A DNA stretch of 64,000 nt from Flagellimonas sp. HMM57 (GCF_021390175.1 NZ_CP090004.1:124001-188000); one strand, 5' to 3'; positions 1 through 7,963 are shown, counted from the first letter of the stretch. A program made the numbers and translations. Notes: generated by a model from the sequence alone, not told the origin.

Positions 1-264
1 GTATATGTGGAGTTCAGATTCTCTGCCCAACAATCGAAACGTGGAAACAAGCCCCGGCAGTCCAAAAAAATGGTCTCCGTGCAAATGCGAAATAAAGATG
101 TGCTTGATTCGGGAAAACTTGATTTTATTTTTCCGTAATTGGACTTGCGTACCTTCTCCACAATCAATCAAAAACATATGGTTTCGTATTTCCAAAACCT
201 GAGAAGTAGGATTGGTAAACGTGCGAGGAGTAGCGGAATAGCATCCGAGAATGGTTAACTTCAT
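1..264 (-). CDS. rnz: Ribonuclease Z, N-terminal part (cut by left edge)
   Basis: The minus-strand frame from the ATG at 264 stays open to base 1 (88 codons), so only the N-terminus is present. It encodes a metallo-beta-lactamase-fold enzyme; tRNase Z cuts the 3' trailer from tRNA precursors in the cytoplasm. The zinc motif HLHGDH is at residues 60-65, and FLIDCGEGTQ (31-40) and GLPG (68-71) follow the family pattern. It is the last visible gene of a minus-strand run after pyrR, pyrB and a 110-residue protein, with about 158 bases between it and the latter. The family call is firm; the C-terminal half cannot be judged here. Confidence 0.9.
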   Translation of the reverse strand, partial: MKLTILGCYSATPRTFTNPTSQVLEIRNHMFLIDCGEGTQVQLRKNKIKFSRIKHIFISHLHGDHFFGLPGLVSTFRLLGRESELHIY

Positions 265-422
265 CGTGATGGAAAATTAAAAGTGGAAAATGGAAAATTG
301 AGGGTACTTGGGAGGAATGATTATCAATAGTACAATTCTAAGATACGTTTTTAAAAAGCTCATTTTTATATTTATCATACTTAAAGAGTCAGAACTAGCT
401 GATGAATACCAACTACTGACTA

Positions 423-755
423 CTAAATTCCCAAGTCCCGTTCAATCTCTTCCATCTCAATTATATCCTTGGCTTCCTGTATTGAGGGAACCAGACTAAT
501 CTCTTCTGGAATCTCATCATAGGACACTTTATCGGTTACCAAGACAAAAGATTTGCCCGAAGCTTTATGCGTATTCGAAACCACCAAAAACTCCAAGATA
601 TCATCTGAAGTTAGTGCATTGAATGAAAAAAGATTCAGAATGATGTTGTCGTGCTTAATTTTAGCATACCCATTCTTAAAGTTTTCCAAGAAGGTAGAAA
701 TTGATATGTTTTCTTGAAAAACCGTTGTTGTAGTTCCCTCTTTATCGAAAATCAT
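423..755 (-). CDS. Conserved small protein between pyrB and rnz
   Basis: A soluble 110-residue protein with no signal peptide or membrane segment and an acidic C-terminus. It starts one base after the pyrB stop codon, so it is probably co-transcribed and perhaps translationally coupled. The alternating hydrophobic pattern in the first 80 residues (ISISTFLENF, NIILNLFSF, ILEFLVVSN) suggests a small alpha/beta domain, possibly STAS-like. I do not recognise a catalytic motif. Its position before rnz is the only hint to function, which stays unknown. Confidence 0.75.
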   Translation of the reverse strand: MIFDKEGTTTTVFQENISISTFLENFKNGYAKIKHDNIILNLFSFNALTSDDILEFLVVSNTHKASGKSFVLVTDKVSYDEIPEEISLVPSIQEAKDIIEMEEIERDLGI

Positions 756-756
756 A

Positions 757-1683
757 TTACTTAATTTTTGATGCCAACAAATAAATCACGGCCATACGAA
801 TAGCAACGCCATTTTCAACCTGTTCCAAGATTATGGCCTGATTGGAATCGGCTACATCACTTGTAATCTCCACTCCCCTATTTATAGGTCCGGGATGCAT
901 GATTACAATTTCTTTCTCCAAACTGTTCAGTAGTTTTTTATTGATTCCAAATTGCTGGGTGTATTCGCGTGTAGATGGAAAATAACTGATATCCATTCGT
1001 TCGTTTTGTACACGTAGCATATTGGCTACATCGCACCACTCCAAAGCCTTTCGTAAATCTGTTTCAACCTGTACTCCTAGCGATGGGATATGTTTTGGAA
1101 TCAGTGTTTTTGGCCCACAGACCTTAACATTTGCTCCTTGCAATTTTAAAGCGAAAATATTGGATAATGCCACTCTAGAGTGCAAAATATCTCCAACAAT
1201 AACAACATTCTTCCCTGCAACTTCTCCTAATTTTTCTCGGATGGAATACGAATCCAGTAGTGCTTGCGTAGGATGTTCATGCGCCCCATCTCCAGCATTT
1301 ATAATCGCTGCATCTACATGTTTTGACAAAAAAATCCCTGCTCCCGGGTTTGGATGACGCATAACCACCATATCCACTTTCATGGAAAGGATATTATTTA
1401 CGGTATCTATTAAGGTTTCCCCCTTCTTCACCGAGGATTGGGAGGCGGAAAAATTGATAACATCTGCAGACAAACGTTTCTCGGCCAACTCAAAAGAAAG
1501 TTTGGTACGGGTGCTGTTCTCAAAAAAGATATTGGCGATAGTAATGTCTCTAAGCGTGGGAACCTTTTTAATAGAGCGATTGATAACTTCCTTAAAATGA
1601 TCTGCAGTTTCAAAAATGAGTTCGATATCTTTTTTGTTAAGATATTTTATTCCCAGTAAGTGATTCACACTTAATTCGCTCAT
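757..1683 (-). CDS. pyrB: Aspartate carbamoyltransferase, catalytic chain
   Basis: Makes N-carbamoyl-L-aspartate from carbamoyl phosphate and aspartate, the committed step of pyrimidine synthesis. The 308-residue length is normal for the catalytic chain. The carbamoyl-phosphate loop STRT is at residues 57-60, HPTQ at 137-140, GDILHSRVA follows near 164, and HPGPINRG lies near the C-terminus. It lies seven bases downstream of pyrR on the same strand, so the two genes form an operon. No pyrI regulatory chain is visible beside it. Confidence 0.97.
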   Translation of the reverse strand: MSELSVNHLLGIKYLNKKDIELIFETADHFKEVINRSIKKVPTLRDITIANIFFENSTRTKLSFELAEKRLSADVINFSASQSSVKKGETLIDTVNNILSMKVDMVVMRHPNPGAGIFLSKHVDAAIINAGDGAHEHPTQALLDSYSIREKLGEVAGKNVVIVGDILHSRVALSNIFALKLQGANVKVCGPKTLIPKHIPSLGVQVETDLRKALEWCDVANMLRVQNERMDISYFPSTREYTQQFGINKKLLNSLEKEIVIMHPGPINRGVEITSDVADSNQAIILEQVENGVAIRMAVIYLLASKIK

Positions 1684-1689
1684 TTTTAA

Positions 1690-2229
1690 TTATTTGCTTA
1701 CTAAATATACACTATCCTTTCCGTCATTTTCTTCCCACATCACCTTTACTTTCTCTTCATTGATCGCATCTACCTGTCGTCCCCTATAGTTGGGTTGGAT
1801 TGGCAAATGCCTACTGAACCTTCTATCTATCAAGGTCAATAGTTCTATATCCGAAGGTCTCCCAAAAGACTGGATGGCGGTTAATGCCGCTCTTATGCTT
1901 CTTCCGGTATAAAGTACATCATCAATAAAAACTACGTTTCTATCCTCGACCAAAAAATTAATTTTGGTAGTATTGGCCTTCAACGTTTTGTCGCCCCTGC
2001 CAAAATCATCACGATAAAATGTAATATCCAAAAAACCCAAATCAATATGTTTGACCTTGTATTCCTCTTGAAGAATTTTGGTCAAACGCTCTGCTAAATA
2101 CACGCCCCTAGGCTGAATTCCTATTAAGGCAGTATTGGTAAAGTCAAGGTGGTTTTCTAAAAGCTGGCAAGCCAAACGATGCAGTATAATGTTGATTTCT
2201 TTTGAAGTAAGAAGTACTCTTTGACTCAT
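1690..2229 (-). CDS. pyrR: Bifunctional pyr regulator / uracil phosphoribosyltransferase PyrR
   Basis: A type I phosphoribosyltransferase of the PyrR family, which converts uracil and PRPP to UMP and in some bacteria binds pyr mRNA as an attenuator. The PRPP loop VVFIDDVLYTGRS lies near residue 95-107. The frame is open ten codons further up, to 2259, but I prefer the ATG at 2229 (MSQRVLLTSKEIN), which matches the usual N-terminus and leaves room for a promoter-like TACTTTTG at 2257-2264. It heads the operon with pyrB. I see no clear pyr attenuator, so RNA-based control is not supported here. Confidence 0.92.
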   Translation of the reverse strand: MSQRVLLTSKEINIILHRLACQLLENHLDFTNTALIGIQPRGVYLAERLTKILQEEYKVKHIDLGFLDITFYRDDFGRGDKTLKANTTKINFLVEDRNVVFIDDVLYTGRSIRAALTAIQSFGRPSDIELLTLIDRRFSRHLPIQPNYRGRQVDAINEEKVKVMWEENDGKDSVYLVSK

Positions 2230-2256
2230 ATGCTTTGCTGCCGACTCTATTACAGG

Positions 2257-2264
2257 CAAAAGTA
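2257..2264 (-). promoter_or_regulatory. Candidate -7 element for pyrR-pyrB
   Basis: Read on the minus strand this is TACTTTTG, a full match to the Bacteroidota -7 consensus TAnnTTTG, 28 bases before the preferred pyrR start. A good -33 TTTG is not obvious at the expected distance, so this is a half-supported promoter. It lies just beyond the rpsA terminator, where an operon promoter is expected. Confidence 0.4.
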
Positions 2265-2290
2265 AACAATTCTTTAAAAGGTATGAAAAT

Positions 2291-2322
2291 AAAAAAGCCC
2301 TGTCCTTAATAGGGCAGGGCTT
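2291..2322 (-). terminator. Rho-independent terminator of rpsA
   Basis: An imperfect inverted repeat (AGCCCTGTCCT ... AGGGCAGGGCT) with a four-base loop. On the minus strand it is followed by six T residues. It lies 24 bases after the rpsA stop codon and separates rpsA from the pyrR-pyrB operon. Confidence 0.8.
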
Positions 2323-2345
2323 CTAAAATTACTTATAAAAACTGA

Positions 2346-4184
2346 TTACTTTTTAGAATCAGCTTCCATTTTATCCTTCAACGCCTGTAACTGAGCATTC
2401 GCATCACCAAGCGTGGTTTTGGACTCCTCTGCAGCTGCAGCAGCTTTTCTTTTAGCTGTATTTACGTTGCGTTCTTCTTGCTCTCTAAAGATAGCGGTAT
2501 GACTTGCAACAACACGTTTAAAGTCTTTGTTGAACTCAATGATCTTGAAATCGACCTCTTCGCCTTTTCCAAGCTTTTTGCCATCTTCTTTCTCCATGTG
2601 TCTTGAAGGTATAAAACCTACAATATCATCATTGAAAGTCACCGTGGCACCTTTGTCAACGATTTCAGAAATCGCTGCTTTGTGTACCGTTCCTTCCGCA
2701 AACTCTTCAGCGTATTTATCCCAAGGATTCTCGGTAGTCTGTTTGTGACCAAGACTTAGCTTACGTCCGTCCACATCCAATTCCAATACTTCAACTTCCA
2801 ACGTATCGCCAACGGTTACAAATTCTGATGGGTGCTTGATTTTCTTGGTCCAAGAAAGGTCGGAGATATAAATCAATCCGTCGATTCCTTCTTCCATTTC
2901 AACGAACACACCAAAGTTTGTAAAGTTTCTTACGATTCCTTTGTGTCTGGAACCTACTGGATACTTAGATGTAATATCTGTCCATGGGTCTGGAGTCAAT
3001 TGCTTGATACCTAGGGACATCTTACGATCTTCCCTATCCAAGGTCAATACAACTGCTTCAACCTCATCACCTACGCTAACAAAATCTTGTGCAGACCTTA
3101 AGTGCGTAGACCAGGACATTTCAGAAACGTGAATCAATCCTTCCACACCTTCGGCCACTTCGATAAAGGCACCGTAATCGGCAATGACCACAACCTTACC
3201 TTTAACCTTGTCACCAATTTTTATCTCATCCCCAAGGGCATCCCATGGGTGTTTCTCCAATTGCTTAAGACCTAACTGGATTCTTGATTTGTTATCATCA
3301 AAATCAAGGATTACCACGTTTAGTTTTTGGTCTAATTCAACAACTTCGTTCGGGTGGTTGATTCTGCTCCAAGAAAGGTCGGTAATATGGATTAATCCAT
3401 CAACACCACCAAGGTCGATAAAGACGCCGTAAGAAGTAACGTTTTTGACAACGCCTTCCAATACTTGTCCTTTTTCCAACTGACCAATGATTTCCTTCTT
3501 CTGCTCTTCAATATCCGCTTCGATAAGTGCTTTGTGGGAAACAACTACATTTTTGAATTCGTGGTTGATCTTAACCACTTTGAATTCCATGGTTTTACCA
3601 ACATACTGATCGTAGTCACGAATAGGTTTTACGTCAATTTGCGAACCTGGCAAGAATGCCTCGATTCCAAAAACATCTACGATCATACCTCCTTTGGTCC
3701 TGCATTTTACAAAACCTTGAACAATCTCTTCTTTGTCATGGGCAGCATTGACTCTATCCCAAGCCATGATCGTTCTTGCTTTTCTGTGGGACAACACCAA
3801 TTGTCCGGTCTTGTCTTCACGAATATCGATAAGAACCTCAACTTTATCCCCAACTTTAAGGTCAGGATTGTAGCGGAACTCGTTCAACGAAATAACACCT
3901 TCGGACTTTGCATTGATGTCAATGATTGCCTCACGGTCGGTCATGTGAACTACTTTACCTTCAACCACTTCTTCATCTGCGGTATCCACAAAGTTTTCCT
4001 CTACAAGTGCTTCGAATTCCTTGAGCTTTGTATCGTCTACGCGCTCAATGCCTTCTTCGTACTTTTCCCAATCAAAATTTTCAAGATACTCTTTTGGGTC
4101 TTGTTGGGTCTGAACTTCTTCTTTTGTTTCTTTTACTGTTTCGGTAGTTTCTTCTACCTCAACGCTTGCTTTTTCTTCAGCCAT
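2346..4184 (-). CDS. rpsA: 30S ribosomal protein S1
   Basis: S1 binds single-stranded mRNA and helps load it on the 30S subunit. The 612-residue protein has six S1 (OB-fold) repeats, beginning near residues 77, 160, 245, 330, 417 and 504; the third to fifth carry the strongest signature (for example GVFIDLGGVDGLIH followed by LSW). A long acidic, Glu-rich N-terminal stretch of about 50 residues and a Lys/Ala-rich tail flank the repeats, as in other Bacteroidota S1 proteins. The gene stands alone between its own promoter (4298-4328) and terminator (2291-2322). Confidence 0.97.
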   Translation of the reverse strand: MAEEKASVEVEETTETVKETKEEVQTQQDPKEYLENFDWEKYEEGIERVDDTKLKEFEALVEENFVDTADEEVVEGKVVHMTDREAIIDINAKSEGVISLNEFRYNPDLKVGDKVEVLIDIREDKTGQLVLSHRKARTIMAWDRVNAAHDKEEIVQGFVKCRTKGGMIVDVFGIEAFLPGSQIDVKPIRDYDQYVGKTMEFKVVKINHEFKNVVVSHKALIEADIEEQKKEIIGQLEKGQVLEGVVKNVTSYGVFIDLGGVDGLIHITDLSWSRINHPNEVVELDQKLNVVILDFDDNKSRIQLGLKQLEKHPWDALGDEIKIGDKVKGKVVVIADYGAFIEVAEGVEGLIHVSEMSWSTHLRSAQDFVSVGDEVEAVVLTLDREDRKMSLGIKQLTPDPWTDITSKYPVGSRHKGIVRNFTNFGVFVEMEEGIDGLIYISDLSWTKKIKHPSEFVTVGDTLEVEVLELDVDGRKLSLGHKQTTENPWDKYAEEFAEGTVHKAAISEIVDKGATVTFNDDIVGFIPSRHMEKEDGKKLGKGEEVDFKIIEFNKDFKRVVASHTAIFREQEERNVNTAKRKAAAAAEESKTTLGDANAQLQALKDKMEADSKK

Positions 4185-4297
4185 GTGCTGATTTAAATTT
4201 GTATTCTACAGTTTTACAAGAGTTAAACAATTACTGCAGAAGCTGTTATTTGTTTTTTCCGATTCCTTTTCCTCTCGTTATTTGTTAAAAAGGAGTG

Positions 4298-4328
4298 CAA
4301 AAATACAATTAATTCCTTGTTTTACAAA
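4298..4328 (-). promoter_or_regulatory. Promoter of rpsA (Bacteroidota sigma-A type)
   Basis: On the minus strand TTTG (4325-4328) is followed after 19 bases by TATTTTTG (4298-4305), a full match to the TTTG-N19-TAnnTTTG pattern of the primary sigma factor in Bacteroidota. It would give an untranslated leader of about 105 bases before the rpsA ATG at 4184. Confidence 0.7.
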
Positions 4329-4442
4329 CCCTTGTGTCCTGTTATTTGATTAACGCAATAATTAATGAAAATTTAGATCGTATTGTGACTTTTATATCTA
4401 TATTGTTTCTAAATATTAACCATTAAAACAATACATATTACT

Positions 4443-4823
4443 ATGAGTGCAAAAGCAAAATACCAAGCAGTTTTGGATTTAGGTCAAGAATTGGGGATAC
4501 AAGGCGGTGATGTTTCTGAAGACGGAGGCGTTTTAAAAATTAAGGGAACAGCAAATACGCCTTACGAGAAAAATGCCATTTGGGATAAAATTAAACAAAT
4601 TGGTGGTGAAAACCCATCTGATGTTCAAGCGAACATATCTGTTGCGGATGACTCCGTGTATCACAGGCACACAGTAAAAAGTGGAGAATCTTTAAGTAAG
4701 ATTGCCAAACACTACTATGGTGATGCCATGAAATACAATAAAATCTTTGATGCCAATACCAATATTTTGAGCAACCCGGATGTTATCCATCCCGACCAGG
4801 TGTTGGTGATTCCGAATATTTAA
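4443..4823 (+). CDS. BON-LysM protein (Kbp/YgaU-like)
   Basis: A 126-residue protein with a BON domain (about residues 20-67) followed by a LysM domain (about 74-124, HTVKSGESLSKIAKHYYGD). This order and length match E. coli Kbp (YgaU), a cytoplasmic potassium-binding protein linked to osmotic stress. As in Kbp there is no signal peptide, so it probably does not bind cell-wall peptidoglycan despite the LysM fold. It diverges from rpsA. A hairpin with a T run at 4897-4926 probably ends the transcript. Confidence 0.9.
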   Translation: MSAKAKYQAVLDLGQELGIQGGDVSEDGGVLKIKGTANTPYEKNAIWDKIKQIGGENPSDVQANISVADDSVYHRHTVKSGESLSKIAKHYYGDAMKYNKIFDANTNILSNPDVIHPDQVLVIPNI

Positions 4824-4827
4824 TTTA

Positions 4828-5090
4828 ATGTCATATTGAGCACAGTTTAGATATTTTCTATAGTTGTCCACTGCGCTCGAACTGATAAATTTGATAGAAA
4901 AAGGTGCCTTTTGGGTGCCTTTTTTAGTTGTGAGCATTTTCATATCAACTGAAAAGGGTGTTCCATAAACCTGAAACAGCTATCCACCAATTCCAACTGA
5001 TTTTTATGTCAAAAATTAAGAACTTCACGTATAGGTTGATATAATCTACCATGCAACAAATCATACCTTAAACGTTGTATAATATTTAAG
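4828..5090 (+). repeat. Cassette leader repeat, copy A
   Basis: This intergenic stretch is similar, with substitutions and small gaps, to 6423-6662. Shared blocks in order: a hairpin arm beginning TGTCATAT, CTCGAACTGA, the terminator core CCTTTTGGGTGCCTTTTTT, GAACTTCACGTA, GGTTGATATA, AACAAATCATA and AAACGTTGT, ending at TATTTAAG just before an exported-protein gene. The first 60 bases form an imperfect palindrome like the extragenic repeats common in flavobacteria. Nothing here codes for protein. Confidence 0.75.
4897..4926 (+). terminator. Terminator after the BON-LysM gene
   Basis: GGTGCC, a TTTTG loop and GGTGCC can pair as RNA through two G-U pairs, flanked by five A residues upstream and a run of seven T residues downstream. 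It lies within leader repeat copy A; the matching structure in copy B is at 6491-6519. Confidence 0.6.
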
Positions 5091-5099
5091 AAAAACGAA

Positions 5100-5651
5100 A
5101 TGATAAAAAACATTCTAACCATAATTCTACTTTTTCTCTTTACCGCATTATTTGCCCAAGAAACAGTGATAATTCCACATTTTTTACAAAATCCGATGGA
5201 TTCTATCAAAAAACAAAATTTCAATCAAAGTTTGGAATCCCTTTTATCAGAAATAACGAAAGGAAAAATAAATGAAAGTTTGTTAACACCTAAAAGAGTA
5301 GAATTGACACAATCGCTACTCCAAGAATTGGTAAACTACGAGAAAAAAAAGGACAGTTCGGCTTTGAAATTCAAAGATAAACAGTTGATAAATGTTTATC
5401 CGATATCTAATGGTGAATACTTTGTTTCCATTTCATACACTTCCTATAAGGAACCCGAATCAGACCCGGTTCTTCTGTATATCATAGATTTAATCGCAAC
5501 TAAAATTGATGACAAATTCACATTTTCAGTGCCAATTGATTATTTGACACGCTACTGGAAAACACAAACTATTGGTAACATTACTTATCATTACAAGAGT
5601 GATATTAACATCAAAAGAGCGGAACTGTTCAATAAAAAAATTCTGAAATAG
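5100..5651 (+). CDS. Exported protein of unknown function, N-terminal fragment (frameshifted)
   Basis: A Sec signal peptide (residues 1-20, ending LFAQ) is followed by a charged, mainly helical region without a family I recognise. The frame ends at a TAG at 5649-5651. The real protein probably continues: adding one A to the A7 run at 5634-5640 carries the frame past the stop (...NKKNSEIAGKLGLEAEK) directly into the reading frame of the next entry. The lesion is a pseudogene mutation, a base-calling error or, less likely, slippage during translation. The gene stands right after leader repeat copy A. Confidence 0.6.
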   Translation: MIKNILTIILLFLFTALFAQETVIIPHFLQNPMDSIKKQNFNQSLESLLSEITKGKINESLLTPKRVELTQSLLQELVNYEKKKDSSALKFKDKQLINVYPISNGEYFVSISYTSYKEPESDPVLLYIIDLIATKIDDKFTFSVPIDYLTRYWKTQTIGNITYHYKSDINIKRAELFNKKILK

Positions 5652-5680
5652 CAGGAAAACTGGGTTTAGAAGCAGAAAAA

Positions 5681-6265
5681 TTGGATTTCTACATAACCGA
5701 TAATTTTCAGGAAATATTAGAGCTCATGGGTTTCAAATATTCACTTTTTCCAAACGGAAAATACAGAGATGGCTATGGGGTTGACTCAAAAACAATCTTT
5801 GCAATAATGAGTAACGAAGATTTTTCACACGATATATTCCACTATTATTCTGGAAAAATCAATAAACGTGAAGATCGAAATTGGATAACCGAAGAGGGGA
5901 TTGCTTATCTGTGGGGAAATGCCTATTACACTGACAACAATGGCGAAATGATCACACATCAAAGATTGGTATTGGAATTGCATAATTATCTGTCTAAAAA
6001 TCCGAAAACGAATCTCTATGAACTTTTTAAGAGTAATAAGAAGATTTTCCATCACATAGCACCTGAAATTTCTGTACGTTCCACAATATCTGGAATCATT
6101 GCCCAAGAAATTGAGACAAAAAAAGGAAAGGAAGGAATTACAAAACTAATTAACGCTGGAAGGGAAAACAGATTGGAAAGCTATTTAAAAGCTACAGACG
6201 AACTAATTGGAATTAACAAGAAGAACTTCAATGTGATAGTTAAAAAACTGATTGAAAATTATTGA
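5681..6265 (+). CDS. C-terminal fragment of the frameshifted exported protein, metalloprotease-like motif
   Basis: This is probably the second part of the 5100 gene rather than a gene of its own. The frame is open back to about 5636, the TTG at 5681 is a poor start, and the first part has the signal peptide. It contains FSHDIFHYY followed about 20 residues later by EEGIAYLWG. This resembles a gluzincin layout (HExxH ... E) with the first Glu replaced by Asp, so peptidase ancestry is possible but activity is not shown. Joined, the two parts give about 388 residues, probably periplasmic. Confidence 0.55.
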   Translation: MDFYITDNFQEILELMGFKYSLFPNGKYRDGYGVDSKTIFAIMSNEDFSHDIFHYYSGKINKREDRNWITEEGIAYLWGNAYYTDNNGEMITHQRLVLELHNYLSKNPKTNLYELFKSNKKIFHHIAPEISVRSTISGIIAQEIETKKGKEGITKLINAGRENRLESYLKATDELIGINKKNFNVIVKKLIENY

Positions 6266-6422
6266 AAAGCGCTGCACAACAATGGTTATAAGCAATTGGG
6301 ACAGTAGTGATAAAACAAAAGCACAAAAATAAAACAAAGGTCAATACTAAACCGAAAAATTAATTCTTAAAATCCCCAACTGTTCATAGCCGATCCGATA
6401 CGTTCACCAAAAAAATCCACTT

Positions 6423-6662
6423 ATGTCATATCGAGCAGAGTTGAGATTTCGTTTATGGTTCTCGACTATGCTCGAACTGACAAATAGAGTAGAAAAGGTA
6501 CCTTTTGGGTGCCTTTTTTGTTATAAGGATTTTCATGTCGACTTAGAAAGGTGTTTTGTAAAACTAGAGCTGGATTTTAAGCTAAAAATTGCGAACTTCA
6601 CGTAGTGGTTGATATAGTTCATTATAAAACAAATCATATCCTAAACGTTGTGGTGTATTTAA
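6423..6662 (+). repeat. Cassette leader repeat, copy B, within a 408-base gene-free stretch
   Basis: The stretch 6266-6673 has no gene. Its first part holds TGCACAACAATGGTTATAAG (6273-6292), a motif found after accessory genes. From 6423 it repeats 4828-5090: an imperfect palindrome (6424-6483; arms TGTCATATCGAGCAGAGTTG and CTCGACTATGCTCGAACTGA), a terminator-like hairpin, a conserved leader and AAACGTTGTGG (6643-6653). It ends just before the lipoprotein gene at 6674. Its palindrome is better preserved than that of copy A. Confidence 0.75.
6491..6519 (+). terminator. Terminator-like hairpin in leader repeat copy B
   Basis: Same structure as at 4897-4926: GGTACC and GGTGCC around a short T-rich loop, preceded by AAAA and followed by six T residues. 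It lies over 220 bases after the 5681-6265 frame and would end read-through from the upstream cassette before the 6674 gene. Confidence 0.55.
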
Positions 6663-6673
6663 GACAAATATTT

Positions 6674-7222
6674 ATGAGCTTAAATAATTTTCTTTTTTGC
6701 CTGATTTTATTTCTACTGTTTAGCTGTAATCAGAAACAGGAAAAATATGAACGTGGAATCGAATCTAAATCGGAGATGATAATCGGGACAGAATCCGGTA
6801 CTAAGGACTACAAAAAAGAAATATCTGAATTTGCAATCAATTTTTCGCCTAATGGACCTGCAGCTTTGGACTCTATCCCATTCGACATTGTCAAAGGATT
6901 TAAAGAATTAAGAACTATTGACAAAAAAGTTTACGAAAAATACTTGACTTTAATTTTCACGAAAATCTATGCCGAGCATTTAACTTGCTGTAACCAAACT
7001 TATATAATTGCAGAATTTGCGAATTTTGACTTTAGTATACCATCCATGATTAACGAATTAAACTTTATGACGGGATATTTGGACAAAGATAATTTACCAG
7101 AAATCTGGACTTCAGGAATTATACAAAACTGGTTGAATGAAAACCCAAAATATTTCGAAATGGATGAATTTAAAAAGCCTATAGAGAAAATATATACACC
7201 ACCATCTGACATAAATAATTAA
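6674..7222 (+). CDS. Lipoprotein of unknown function
   Basis: The ATG at 6674 is chosen because it gives a clean lipoprotein signal (hydrophobic core, then FSC with Cys18); the frame is open upstream to 6605 but that part is leader repeat. The mature region of about 165 residues has no family I recognise. Two adjacent Cys residues (HLTCCNQT) stand mid-protein. It follows leader repeat copy B in the same layout as the 5100 gene, so both look like interchangeable accessory cargo. AACATTGTGCA follows the stop codon at 7234-7244. Confidence 0.7.
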   Translation: MSLNNFLFCLILFLLFSCNQKQEKYERGIESKSEMIIGTESGTKDYKKEISEFAINFSPNGPAALDSIPFDIVKGFKELRTIDKKVYEKYLTLIFTKIYAEHLTCCNQTYIIAEFANFDFSIPSMINELNFMTGYLDKDNLPEIWTSGIIQNWLNENPKYFEMDEFKKPIEKIYTPPSDINN

Positions 7223-7264
7223 AAACGTATCGTAACATTGTGCAATCCAAAAAATCCACTTCTC

Positions 7265-7963
7265 CTATTCCTTCTCCGCCAACACCCGAAGCGTATAATT
7301 GTGAACACGTTCAAATTGCTCATCCAAGCCCATATCACTGTTATCGAATTCAATGGCATCATCGGCTTTTCGTAAAGGTGATATAGCACGGGTAGAATCG
7401 ATAAAATCCCGTTTTTGAACGTTCTCCAATACTTCCTCAAAGCTTACTTCCTCTCCCTTGTCCAACAGTTCCTTATAGCGTCTGGTCGCTCTGGTATTTG
7501 GGGAGGCGGTCATAAAAAACTTGAGTTCTGCATTAGGAAAAACGACGGTACCGATATCCCTACCATCCATTACGATGCCTTTTTCCTTGTTACCCATTTC
7601 CTGTTGCAATTTCACCAACATATGCCTTACCTCTTCAATCGCAGCAACCCTGCTGACATATTTGGAAACGTGCATTGTTCGTGTTTCCTGCTCCACATTT
7701 TTGCCATTCATGAACATTTCAGATTTCCCAAGTGTTTTATTAGGGACAAACTTTAAATCTATTTTAGGCAATTCTTGTATCAAACCCGGTATATCCTCTT
7801 CTCCATCCCCAAGGTATTTTGAATCTAAGGCAAAAAGGGTAACGGCACGGTACATGGCTCCTGTATCCACATACACATAATCAAGTGCTGTAGCCAAACG
7901 CTTGGCCAAAGTACTTTTTCCTGTGGAAGAATATCCGTCTATGGCAATGGTGATTTTTCGCAT
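7265..7963 (-). CDS. cmk: Cytidylate kinase
   Basis: Phosphorylates CMP and dCMP with ATP. The P-loop GYSSTGKST is at residues 9-17, the substrate region VDTGAMYRAVT at about 33-43, and MDGRDIGTVVFP follows near residue 137. The 232-residue length is normal. It lies downstream of lon on the same strand with a gap of about 55 bases, so co-transcription is possible. It converges on the accessory patch at 5-7.2 kb, which seems to have been placed between it and the BON-LysM gene. Confidence 0.96.
   Translation of the reverse strand: MRKITIAIDGYSSTGKSTLAKRLATALDYVYVDTGAMYRAVTLFALDSKYLGDGEEDIPGLIQELPKIDLKFVPNKTLGKSEMFMNGKNVEQETRTMHVSKYVSRVAAIEEVRHMLVKLQQEMGNKEKGIVMDGRDIGTVVFPNAELKFFMTASPNTRATRRYKELLDKGEEVSFEEVLENVQKRDFIDSTRAISPLRKADDAIEFDNSDMGLDEQFERVHNYTLRVLAEKE

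Noticed and set aside
3465..4196. Plus-strand open frame of 243 codons opposite rpsA
   Set aside because: It is a shadow of the highly conserved S1 gene; its translation is a Phe/Cys-rich string without domain features.
7415..7963. Plus-strand frames opposite cmk
   Set aside because: cmk has all family motifs; the antisense frames have none.
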